The notes under the pieces are model-generated. The model searched no databases. It saw nothing but the letters and a program-made list of their open reading frames with translations, and was not told the origin of the DNA. DNA of 12,179 nucleotides from Pyrodictiaceae archaeon (lineage in GTDB: Archaea; Thermoproteota; Thermoprotei_A; Sulfolobales; Pyrodictiaceae), in contig JALSNP010000040.1 in the NCBI GenBank assembly GCA_026986935.1, positions 1 to 12,179 of the forward strand. The letters are read 5' to 3'. The position numbers and the translations under genes are program-made. Positions within the stretch are counted from its first letter, which is position 1; each line of letters begins with the position of its first letter. Shown here piece after piece: positions 5,988-12,179 of the stretch.

Positions 5988-6422
5988 CTATTTTGTGATG
6001 TATTTGTTTAAGTTCTCATTTACTATGTTATTTATGAACTCGTTTATTGGGATGATGTTGTGCTCCCTTAGCGCTATTCTGCACCCTTTCTGAGTCTCCA
6101 TGCAATTATGTTCTAAGGGGACTACGAACCATCCTTTGTTTTTGATCTTTACTGCTATTAGTATCTCTGCATGAGCTCGTTGTGCAAAATCCTTTAACTT
6201 ATTTATTTTCTCTTTATCAATGTATATATCTTTATCAGTTGATCGATATTTTACCTCTATAACGAATATCCTGCCCTTATATATAGCTAATAGGTCGGGA
6301 TAAAATATTGTACGCGCGCCAGATCCACTCGCTGGTCCACGTAGTACCGCGAACCCGTATCGCCATAACTTTTTCACGAGCTCGCGCTCTGCCTGGAACC
6401 CTTTTCTACGATACACAGTCAC
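5988..6422 (-). CDS. hjc: Holliday junction resolvase Hjc
   Basis: The product is 144 residues from a GTG at 6422, eight bases beyond the stop of the upstream pina gene. It matches archaeal Hjc: GFQAERELVKKLWRYGFAVLRGPASG at the N-terminus (E12 being the first catalytic acid), then YPDLLAIYKGRIFVIEVKYR with D43, E56 and K58 forming the PD-(D/E)xK-type core. Hjc is a dimeric, metal-dependent endonuclease that cuts four-way DNA junctions symmetrically during recombination and fork repair. All catalytic residues are present. It is slightly longer than many homologs at its lysine and asparagine-rich end. The tight spacing shows co-transcription with pina, whose product is reported to work with Hjc in Sulfolobus. 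Another in-frame GTG lies two codons in (6416). Confidence 0.95.
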   Translation of the reverse strand: MTVYRRKGFQAERELVKKLWRYGFAVLRGPASGSGARTIFYPDLLAIYKGRIFVIEVKYRSTDKDIYIDKEKINKLKDFAQRAHAEILIAVKIKNKGWFVVPLEHNCMETQKGCRIALREHNIIPINEFINNIVNENLNKYITK

Positions 6423-6429
6423 TATTATC

Positions 6430-8070
6430 CTACCCGATCATATTAACTCTTATTGTGACGCCGTATTTCTCTTCAAGCTTGCGTATCTTCTTCATTTTTT
6501 TCATCAATGCCCTAGCTGCTATCCTAGGTACGTTAATAACTACGGTGTTATCGTGAACATCAACTTGCGCGCCTGGAACCATGCGCTCTATTACTCTCTT
6601 TATCTTTTCACTATATGCAGGTGATTGGATACTCCTTACTGGTACTACAACGGTTTGCTCGCCGAACGTGTATATTTCGTATTCTAGCTCGTCTGTTAAG
6701 GCATCACGTACCTCGACAACCGGGCGTGCGAGATCGGCCTCGCGTAGACCTGTGGGCAGTTTGACTGTCATTCTTAGGCCATATACTTTTGACACGCTTC
6801 CTTTATCGATAAATATTACCGTATCTATTATGCTTGGAAGCATGCCTATGTCTACTCTCCTTATAAATCTCTGTATGGCGTCAATAGGCGAGGTCGCGTG
6901 TACTACGCCTATCATTCCTATACCGGCTAGTCTTAGATCGATGTAGAGTTTGAAGTCTTCATCTGTTCTAAGCTCGTCAAACACGGTGTAATCCGGTCTA
7001 CTCAGAAGGAGTATATCATGGAGCTCGCCTAATTGGGCAAAGCTTTTTGAATACTGTGTTATCTGTGGGGGAAGACTCATATCACGGGGGGATTCTATTG
7101 TTTTAACTATTTTACCCTTTGACGCATAGTGCTCGGCGAGTGCTTGAGCAAATGTTGTCTTACCCATACCTGGTGCTCCTGCTATCAGTATTCCTTCAGC
7201 TTTTAGCTCTAATCTATGAAGTAGTTTTGATGGTAGCTTATAGTCTTCTAATCGGAGTTTCTTAACTGGTCTCACAGCTGTTATTTCCCATCCCTCGCTT
7301 AGTGGGGGCCTTGTTATCACTATACGGTAGTTTCCAAGCTGTATTATTGTTGATCCCTCTCTATCAATTTCTATGAAACCGTCTTGGCGCCTCTTTGCGG
7401 CTTCTACTATTTCTCTCGCTATTTTCTCGACCTCTTCTCTACTTAGAGGAGATGATGAAAGCTCTACTAACGCCCAGTTGCCTGGAGTACCCTTCTTGGC
7501 GATAATTGGCGCGCCTTCCTTGATGTGCACGCTCATAGTGTTTTCGTCGAAGAATTGTTCTATGTGTAGCTTTTCTAGGCCCGTGACTCTGGGAGGTATG
7601 TATATTACGCTCATACCCATGGCCTCGGCGACGAGTGCTTGTACTCTATCCGAGGTGATTAGGGTTGCCCCTACTTCATAGGCGTAGTCGCGTATGAGGG
7701 CATCTATAGCCCCGCTCCTAGCCAGTCTTATCTCGTTGATGGAGGGGCGCTGCCCCGCTACCTCAAGCTCTATTATACCTTGCTCGGCGAGCTTGCGTAG
7801 TTTCTTTACTTCCTCTAATCCAGCATAACCAGTCGCTCTTCCTTGGTTGGCCTGGTTTTCTAGCTCTGATAGAACTGCCTTGTGTATTATTATTTTCCCG
7901 CTAATACGTCCCTCTTCAACTAGTTTGGAAACTATACCCTCTATAAGGACGCTAGTATCCGGTACATAGATGGGAGTAATAGTTGTACCTGTTATATTCA
8001 CGGCGCTATCGCATCCCCCATAATTCTCGTTGGAGAACGGTATACCATTCTTTTTTGTTTTTCTCGCCAT
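6430..8070 (-). CDS. pina: PINA: PIN-domain / VirB11-like ATPase / KH protein, Holliday junction branch migration
   Basis: The product is 546 residues. An N-terminal PIN domain spans about residues 34-160, with acidic residues at D38 (VPDTSVLIEG), E69, D123 and D141 (ITSDR). A VirB11/PilT-like ATPase follows, with Walker A GAPGMGKTT at 298-306 and YTVFDELRTDED at 361-372 carrying the Walker B acids. A KH domain sits at the end, about 485-546 (SEKIKRVIERM, VDVHDNTVVINVP). This order defines the archaeal PINA family. Sulfolobus PINA is a hexameric ATPase that promotes branch migration of Holliday junctions and interacts with the helicase Hjm and with Hjc. The immediate hjc neighbour supports the same job here. 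The first 32 residues are variable. The frame has no closer ATG before the PIN domain, so the start at 8070 stands. Confidence 0.95.
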   Translation of the reverse strand: MARKTKKNGIPFSNENYGGCDSAVNITGTTITPIYVPDTSVLIEGIVSKLVEEGRISGKIIIHKAVLSELENQANQGRATGYAGLEEVKKLRKLAEQGIIELEVAGQRPSINEIRLARSGAIDALIRDYAYEVGATLITSDRVQALVAEAMGMSVIYIPPRVTGLEKLHIEQFFDENTMSVHIKEGAPIIAKKGTPGNWALVELSSSPLSREEVEKIAREIVEAAKRRQDGFIEIDREGSTIIQLGNYRIVITRPPLSEGWEITAVRPVKKLRLEDYKLPSKLLHRLELKAEGILIAGAPGMGKTTFAQALAEHYASKGKIVKTIESPRDMSLPPQITQYSKSFAQLGELHDILLLSRPDYTVFDELRTDEDFKLYIDLRLAGIGMIGVVHATSPIDAIQRFIRRVDIGMLPSIIDTVIFIDKGSVSKVYGLRMTVKLPTGLREADLARPVVEVRDALTDELEYEIYTFGEQTVVVPVRSIQSPAYSEKIKRVIERMVPGAQVDVHDNTVVINVPRIAARALMKKMKKIRKLEEKYGVTIRVNMIG

Positions 8071-8126
8071 AGGCTGGAATACCTTCAGTTGACCCCCACA
8101 TCGCCATTATGCACTAGGATCACCAT

Positions 8127-8381
8127 ATGGGGCCACCTATGCCTCAAGTGAGGCTACAAGTAGAAAAACTCGCGTCAACACTCATCGCACTAGGCCTTAT
8201 ATATGTATCAGTGGATCAGCTAGCCAGATTGTTGGGGGTTTCAACGAAGACCGCTGGACGTATACTTGCCGAGATGCAGAGACGAGGCTTGGTCCAAAAA
8301 TGGAGCAGGAGAACATATAAGCTTCATATAGCTCAGCTTGTGCCTGGTGAAGAAGAGGCTTGGCAAAGCCGCGCAAACTAA
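8127..8381 (+). CDS. small winged-helix DNA-binding protein
   Basis: The product is 84 residues from the ATG at 8127, with an ATG at 8139 as a close alternative. Residues about 24-65 form a clear HTH (YVSVDQLARLLGVSTKTAGR then ILAEMQRRGLVQKW) followed by a basic wing-like segment (SRRTYKLHI). It has no second domain. It is probably a transcription factor or nucleoid-type protein; its target is unknown. It is divergent from pina across a 56-bp gap in which one weak AT-rich element near 8105-8112 could serve both directions. Its last 22 bases overlap the next gene, so the two are translationally linked. The alternative reading, a generic nucleic-acid binder, cannot be excluded. Confidence 0.75.
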   Translation: MGPPMPQVRLQVEKLASTLIALGLIYVSVDQLARLLGVSTKTAGRILAEMQRRGLVQKWSRRTYKLHIAQLVPGEEEAWQSRAN

Positions 8382-8674
8382 TACTAGTTACTGCACCACA
8401 TCACCCACAGCATAAATTATGGCTACAACTAGTAGATGAGATAGCTAAAGAGAGAAACCTTGAGAAAGAGGTTAGAATAGAAGACTACGTCCTCCTAGTA
8501 GAGCACGGCGACACCGACGAACTGGGAATGGCTTGGCTACCCCAATTACTCGTAGAACTAGATAATGGCGAGATAAAGCTACTACTCTCCCGCCTACCCC
8601 TCGATGAAAATCTTCAACCAAGCATAGAGCTAGCTAAAAAAGAGATACTGAGAAAGCTAGACGAGCTCAAATAA
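8360..8674 (+). CDS. conserved small protein with a thioredoxin-like layout, no CxxC
   Basis: The product is 104 residues from a TTG at 8360, overlapping the wHTH gene by 22 bases, with a purine run (GAAGAAGAGG) directly ahead. The order of elements resembles a thioredoxin fold: strand KLILVTAP, helix HKLWLQLVDEIAKERN, strand DYVLLVEHG, then LPQLLVELDNGEIKLLLSRLP, where the proline could be the cis-Pro, and a C-terminal helix. The redox CxxC is absent; the protein has no cysteine at all. So it is not a redox enzyme, and binding or a structural role is more likely. The fold call is an inference by eye. It is co-transcribed with the wHTH gene and possibly with the methyltransferase gene that follows. 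Confidence 0.65.
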   Translation: MAKPRKLILVTAPHHPQHKLWLQLVDEIAKERNLEKEVRIEDYVLLVEHGDTDELGMAWLPQLLVELDNGEIKLLLSRLPLDENLQPSIELAKKEILRKLDELK

Positions 8675-8709
8675 TTAAATAATTACTGAGGATGGATAAA
8701 ACACTGCGT

Positions 8710-8714
8710 GGAGA
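8710..8714 (+). promoter_or_regulatory. Shine-Dalgarno site that sets the aKMT start
   Basis: GGAGA lies four bases before the ATG at 8719. The upstream in-frame ATG at 8692 has TGAGG directly abutting it, too close for normal pairing. This favours 8719. An AT-rich element at about 8673-8684 could also start an RNA near 8705. Confidence 0.5.
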
Positions 8715-8718
8715 TACC

Positions 8719-9201
8719 ATGGTAATACTAGTTCCATTTGTACCAACACCGCTTTTTGTAGTGCGAAAAATGCTTGAACTAGCTGGCGCAGATAGAAACG
8801 ATACGGTTTACGACCTGGGCTGCGGCGACGGAAGAATACCAATTGTAGCTGTTCGCGAATTTAATGTACGCAAAGCAGTATGCGTTGAGATTAGAGAAGA
8901 CTTAGCTAAGCAAGCAAAGGAAAACATAAGGAAACTAGGATTACAGGATCGAATCAAAGTCATAAACTATGACATGTTCTATGTAGATGTAAGCGAGGCA
9001 TCACTAGTTACCCTCTTCTTATTGACAAGCATAAACGATATGCTAGCGAAGAAACTAACAACAGAGCTTAGTGACGGTGCTAGGATAGTTTCGCACGAAT
9101 TTAAAATAACTAGATGGAGACCTTTAATATTCTCAACCGTAAATGATGGACGGGTATCACATAATATATATGTATATATTAAGGGCTTCTCTGATACTTA
9201 A
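8719..9201 (+). CDS. aKMT-type protein lysine methyltransferase
   Basis: The product is 160 residues from the ATG at 8719; an ATG at 8692 would add nine residues. It is a single-domain class I SAM-dependent methyltransferase with motif I VYDLGCGDGRI at 30-40 and the motif II acid in AVCVEI at 53-58. Several stretches recall the Sulfolobus protein lysine methyltransferase aKMT: LVPFVPTP at the N-terminus, VDVSEASLVTLFLLTSIN in the middle and ARIVSHEFKI followed by W near the end. Length is also near that family's (about 160). aKMT is Dot1-like and methylates lysines of many crenarchaeal proteins, including the chromatin protein Cren7 and replication factors. A related small-molecule or RNA methyltransferase is possible, but the end-to-end similarity makes aKMT the best call. 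Confidence 0.85.
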   Translation: MVILVPFVPTPLFVVRKMLELAGADRNDTVYDLGCGDGRIPIVAVREFNVRKAVCVEIREDLAKQAKENIRKLGLQDRIKVINYDMFYVDVSEASLVTLFLLTSINDMLAKKLTTELSDGARIVSHEFKITRWRPLIFSTVNDGRVSHNIYVYIKGFSDT

Positions 9202-9210
9202 TGTCAGCCT

Positions 9211-9224
9211 TAAAATTTAAAAGG
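9211..9224 (+). promoter_or_regulatory. TATA-like promoter element for the DUF2286-like gene
   Basis: TAAAATTTAAAAGG is centred about 28 nt before the ATG at 9246, fitting a leaderless start. A second AT-rich run (GATATAAAATAAAG) follows at 9224-9237. Confidence 0.5.
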
Positions 9225-9245
9225 ATATAAAATAAAGCTTAATCA

Positions 9246-9785
9246 ATGGTGATTAATATAAGAATTGTCATCCTGCGGGCAGACGAAGGAAAAATAACCA
9301 GTAAAGAAGTAGTTGAAAAACCCTACGAGGACGTAGCAAAAGATGTGGCAACAAAGGCGCTCAAAGAATGGAATCCCCAAAACAGCGATTTCACAGCAAT
9401 ACGTACCAAGTTCGAGGCCAGATACAAGCTACCCATAAACCCCGAGTTATATGATGCACTACAAGAGCTTAACTTAGAGATGTTTAGGGAAGGAAATGAA
9501 CTTGTGGTAAACATACCCGTGCTTACAATAAGTTTCGACAACGCGTGGCTAGGCGACTCCTATTTAGATAAAAGAATGTACCTTATAGCACCCTACATAG
9601 ACGAAGACTCAGTAAAACAACTTGAAGAATACCTAGCTGACGCTACAAAAGAACCTAAGAAAATAGAACAGCAAGCTCCAGAACTCACACTAGGCGAGGA
9701 AGAACTCCAAAGACTAGAAGAAGGCCTTGCCGAGCTAGAAGAGAAGCCAAGAAAAGGAAGAAAACGAAAAAGAAAAAGCAAATAA
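9246..9785 (+). CDS. conserved archaeal protein, DUF2286-like, with an acidic then basic tail
   Basis: The product is 179 residues. Residues 1-130 form a compact alpha/beta domain with blocks I associate with the crenarchaeal DUF2286 family: EKPYEDVAKDVATKALKEWN, SDFTAIR, VVNIPVLTISFDNAW and LIAPYIDEDSV. No function is known for it and I see no catalytic motif. After residue 135 the chain becomes low-complexity, first acidic (LGEEELQRLEEGLAELEE) and then strongly basic (PRKGRKRKRKSK). The basic end could bind nucleic acid or the ribosome, which is an inference. It has its own promoter after aKMT and ends 13 bases from the convergent polymerase gene. The family name is from memory and moderately sure. 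Confidence 0.7.
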   Translation: MVINIRIVILRADEGKITSKEVVEKPYEDVAKDVATKALKEWNPQNSDFTAIRTKFEARYKLPINPELYDALQELNLEMFREGNELVVNIPVLTISFDNAWLGDSYLDKRMYLIAPYIDEDSVKQLEEYLADATKEPKKIEQQAPELTLGEEELQRLEEGLAELEEKPRKGRKRKRKSK

Positions 9786-9798
9786 CCCTTCTAAATCA

Positions 9799-12179
9799 CT
9801 ATTTTAGCCCAAGAAACGCCTCAAGTCTCGAGGCACCAATTACCTCATCCCAGCTCATGTTTATAGCTAACAACAATTGCTCAAATACACCCTTCATGCT
9901 TTCAACATACTTCTCGACATCAACCTCCGTTAAACGAGCCAACTGAATAGGCTTTACACCCTCCTTGCCTTTCACTTTTACAAACGATATAATATCGCCT
10001 GGAAGAACCTGCACACCCGCCTGGATAAGTTGCCGAGCTGCTTTAACATGTTGCGGAGTATTCTTAGTATATTCGTGGACGTGCTTATTTAGCGCCATTT
10101 TTATCGCTAACTCGTCCAAGTTGTATTCTAAGTCCTTGAGCCCCTTGTACATCAATCTGAGCCTTTCCCTAATATAGTTACGAACCTTTATGAAATCCTC
10201 TGCTGTTTTCACAGAACTAATTATCTTTATTATCTCACTAAACTCTTTCTTAAGAAACTCTGGTGTATTCCGCTTCTTCGCTACCAAGCCTTTCACATCA
10301 ACGCTGCCATCCTCATAAACACCTATATAGTTCTTCTTTAGGCCACTAAATGTCACAAACCGGTATATCTTATCCACCTCGAGATCAAGGCCAAAATTCT
10401 CCTCAACATACTCCTGCAATCTTCTAAGACTATTATTATCCGGATTCCACAGGAATAACGAATCCGTATCACCATATAGTACTCTGAGCCCGAGCTCGGA
10501 AGCCTTCTCTAACGTCTGCTTAATAGTATACCTCCCGATAGCCGTAACACTCTCAGCTACAGGTGGCGCATAAAACGGGAAAGACGACGCGCCAAAAACC
10601 CCGTAGCTAGCATTTATATAGACTTTCATTGCAGCTTGAACAGTGTTATACCATTCCCTCTTCTCACTGGGAAGCGACTTATCCTTGGCCTTCTTTTTAT
10701 ATATCTTAACGCGGTAATCTCTTAGAAGACCAACTATCTGAGAAGTTAGACCACGTATACTCATACAAACTCTATGCCCTACACCAGGCACCTCGACAAG
10801 ATCTGAATTAGGACAGTATACTGGGTTAACAGTCTCGTAACTGAGGTTCCACTTCTTGATTATACTAGGGTATAGACTAGCAAAATCAAGAACAACAACA
10901 TTGAAGAATACCCCGCTTGCAGGATCCAGGACAATGGCACCTTGGTATTTCTTCCCCTTTATTATAGCCTCGGACTTAGTACTTCCTTTGAGTTTGATTA
11001 TTTCATCCCTAGTTGGGATAAGGTAGCCACGCCTTCTATGCTCCCAGTAGAACAAACTCTTTATCCACGCAGAGACCTGGCTACGAGTAACATCCTCTAT
11101 AGGTAGTTTTGATATACGCATCAAGAGGATGATTAGGGTCCATACAAGGTTGTTGTTAAAACGTGTTAAAGCTAGTGTAAGGTAAGCGTCTCTAGCGTTA
11201 TACCGGATTAGCTCAAGCATGGATAAGTCACTTATGGAAGATTCTACCTCGACCTTGTGCTCGCCGAGCAGCGCTGATGCTATTGCGTCCAAAGTAAACT
11301 CCTTGTATGAGTTGCCGAAAGCGTATGCCTGGATGGCTTTTATGTTAAAGAACTGATATAAATCTATATGAACACCGTATTTTAGGGATACATAGTTTTT
11401 AGTTATCTTAAAAGGCATATACTCTTTACCTATACCCAGCCGAAGAGCACGCATATATAAATAAGGGAAGTCGAAGTGATCCCCATTAAAACTTATCACT
11501 ATAGGATAATTAGCTAATATGCGAAAAGTCTCAAGTATTAAGGATCTCTCATCATCAAATATCTCTATGTGCAAATTATCAGGAAGCTTATCCCTAAGAA
11601 CCCCCGGCTGAAGCCCTGGACGAGCAAGAACAAAAACTGCTTGACTACCATCTTCAAAAGCAAATGCAACACTTATTATAGGATAAGCGGCCGTTTTAGG
11701 ATCAGGTACACGCCCCTTAAACGGTGTAAAGACCTCAATATCAACAGCTACTCTACGCGGCTTAGGCGGAGCTGACTCGAATATAGGAAGCCACTCTATT
11801 GCAAGCTTAATAGTATCTTCATCCTCGTCTCGAAAGACCTCCCGTATCCTGGAGGCATCTCCACCGCTTTCTTCAATAAGCTTGTCTAGGCGATTATTTC
11901 TAACCCTATACTTCATTCCAGGTATAAGCCCATAATCATATATGTAGTTATGATGAAACTTTATATTCGCCTCCCAGGCACGTGGCACCTTGTCTCTAAG
12001 CACCCTTACTACATCAGGCGTCTTAACAACTATTCGCGTAACCTCCCTTTTCTGCCAACGCAATAAATCAAACTTCTCAACAACCTCGACATGCTCAAAA
12101 CCCTTATGCCTAATAACCTCAGGTATTTCTCGCAACTTATCGGGCGGGATATCGGTCAGAAAATACGGTTTATACCCGG
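9799..12179 (-). CDS. polB1: family B DNA polymerase, PolB1 type, N-terminus cut off by the window edge
   Basis: About 792 residues are visible. The frame stays open to the right edge (the first visible residues are GYKPYFLTDIPPDK), so a TTG at 12135 is internal. Numbering from that TTG, exonuclease motifs are Exo I VAVDIEVF (D132, E134), Exo II FNGDHFDF (216-223) and Exo III YNARD (312-316). Polymerase motif A is DFASLYPSII (417-426), motif B KVYINASYG (504-512) and motif C YGDTDS (554-559). All catalytic acids are present, so both polymerase and 3'-5' proofreading activity are expected. Segments such as VEVVEKFD, PRAWEANIKFHHNYIYDYGL and LIPGM resemble Sulfolobus Dpo1/PolB1, the main replicative polymerase. 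Perhaps 80-150 residues are missing. The C-terminus ends SRLEAFLGLK, only loosely like a PCNA-binding PIP box. Confidence 0.95.
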   Translation of the reverse strand, partial: GYKPYFLTDIPPDKLREIPEVIRHKGFEHVEVVEKFDLLRWQKREVTRIVVKTPDVVRVLRDKVPRAWEANIKFHHNYIYDYGLIPGMKYRVRNNRLDKLIEESGGDASRIREVFRDEDEDTIKLAIEWLPIFESAPPKPRRVAVDIEVFTPFKGRVPDPKTAAYPIISVAFAFEDGSQAVFVLARPGLQPGVLRDKLPDNLHIEIFDDERSLILETFRILANYPIVISFNGDHFDFPYLYMRALRLGIGKEYMPFKITKNYVSLKYGVHIDLYQFFNIKAIQAYAFGNSYKEFTLDAIASALLGEHKVEVESSISDLSMLELIRYNARDAYLTLALTRFNNNLVWTLIILLMRISKLPIEDVTRSQVSAWIKSLFYWEHRRRGYLIPTRDEIIKLKGSTKSEAIIKGKKYQGAIVLDPASGVFFNVVVLDFASLYPSIIKKWNLSYETVNPVYCPNSDLVEVPGVGHRVCMSIRGLTSQIVGLLRDYRVKIYKKKAKDKSLPSEKREWYNTVQAAMKVYINASYGVFGASSFPFYAPPVAESVTAIGRYTIKQTLEKASELGLRVLYGDTDSLFLWNPDNNSLRRLQEYVEENFGLDLEVDKIYRFVTFSGLKKNYIGVYEDGSVDVKGLVAKKRNTPEFLKKEFSEIIKIISSVKTAEDFIKVRNYIRERLRLMYKGLKDLEYNLDELAIKMALNKHVHEYTKNTPQHVKAARQLIQAGVQVLPGDIISFVKVKGKEGVKPIQLARLTEVDVEKYVESMKGVFEQLLLAINMSWDEVIGASRLEAFLGLK

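Noticed and set aside
5944..5988. 8-bp inverted repeat GAGGAGAA / TTCTCCTC as a terminator between the convergent genes
   Set aside because: One arm is part of the C' box and second guide of the sRNA, and no T-tract follows on the plus strand. Guide structure explains this sequence better.
8692..8718. ATG at 8692 as the start of aKMT
   Set aside because: Its purine run abuts the ATG, while the ATG at 8719 has a properly spaced GGAGA and gives the family-like N-terminus.
12133..12135. TTG at 12135 as the start of the DNA polymerase
   Set aside because: The frame is open to the window edge with a polymerase-like sequence (PYFLTD) before it, so the TTG is internal and the gene is simply cut.
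1..12179. Mobile elements, CRISPR repeats or integrated virus genes
   Set aside because: No transposase, integrase, regularly spaced repeat or att-like direct repeat was seen; the gene content looks like core chromosome.

Overview
The window looks like hyperthermophilic crenarchaeal (Thermoproteota) chromosome, most plausibly from the Desulfurococcales or a close relative. The evidence is the gene set: PolB1-type family B DNA polymerase, the PINA ATPase next to the Holliday junction resolvase Hjc, an aKMT-type protein lysine methyltransferase, archaeal XPB, an Mrp/NBP35 ATPase and an AbrB-ACT protein. AT-rich TATA elements sitting about 25-30 nt before start codons (leaderless-type promoters) and a C/D-box guide sRNA point the same way. 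I cannot name the species. The genes are densely packed and I see no IS element, integrase, tRNA, rRNA or CRISPR array. No gap without a gene exceeds about 160 bases.

Left part (1-1946). Three genes read leftward. A DUF72 protein runs off the left edge. An AbrB-like DNA-binding domain is fused to an ACT domain. An Mrp/NBP35-type P-loop ATPase follows, carrying only one cysteine at the usual CxxC site. A divergent intergenic region (about 1813-1973) holds a perfect 8-bp inverted repeat.

Middle part (1947-5987). Three closely packed rightward genes, plus a fourth with its own promoter, form the least explained segment. They are a HTH protein with a possible degenerate phosphoribosyltransferase domain, a cysteine-rich orphan, an XPB/Rad25 helicase, and an intracellular beta-rich protein with a CARDB-like end. 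No Bax1 nuclease gene is next to XPB. After them comes a C/D-box sRNA (core 5905-5964) with two guides of exactly 12 nt. Both appear to match neighbouring sites in domain IV of 23S rRNA, in and just after helix 69.

Right part (5988-12179). The leftward pina-hjc pair encodes a Holliday junction branch-migration ATPase and the junction resolvase. Divergent from it run four rightward genes: a small winged-helix protein overlapping a thioredoxin-like protein, then aKMT, then a DUF2286-like protein with a strongly basic tail. The last of these converges on the replicative DNA polymerase PolB1, which reads leftward and is cut by the right edge, so its N-terminus is missing.

Functionally the window is rich in DNA replication, recombination and repair (PolB1, Hjc, PINA, XPB), with protein methylation (aKMT), rRNA methylation guidance (sRNA), Fe-S or cofactor assembly (Mrp) and several small regulators. 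The two items most worth follow-up are the dual-guide sRNA and the unexplained genes around XPB.
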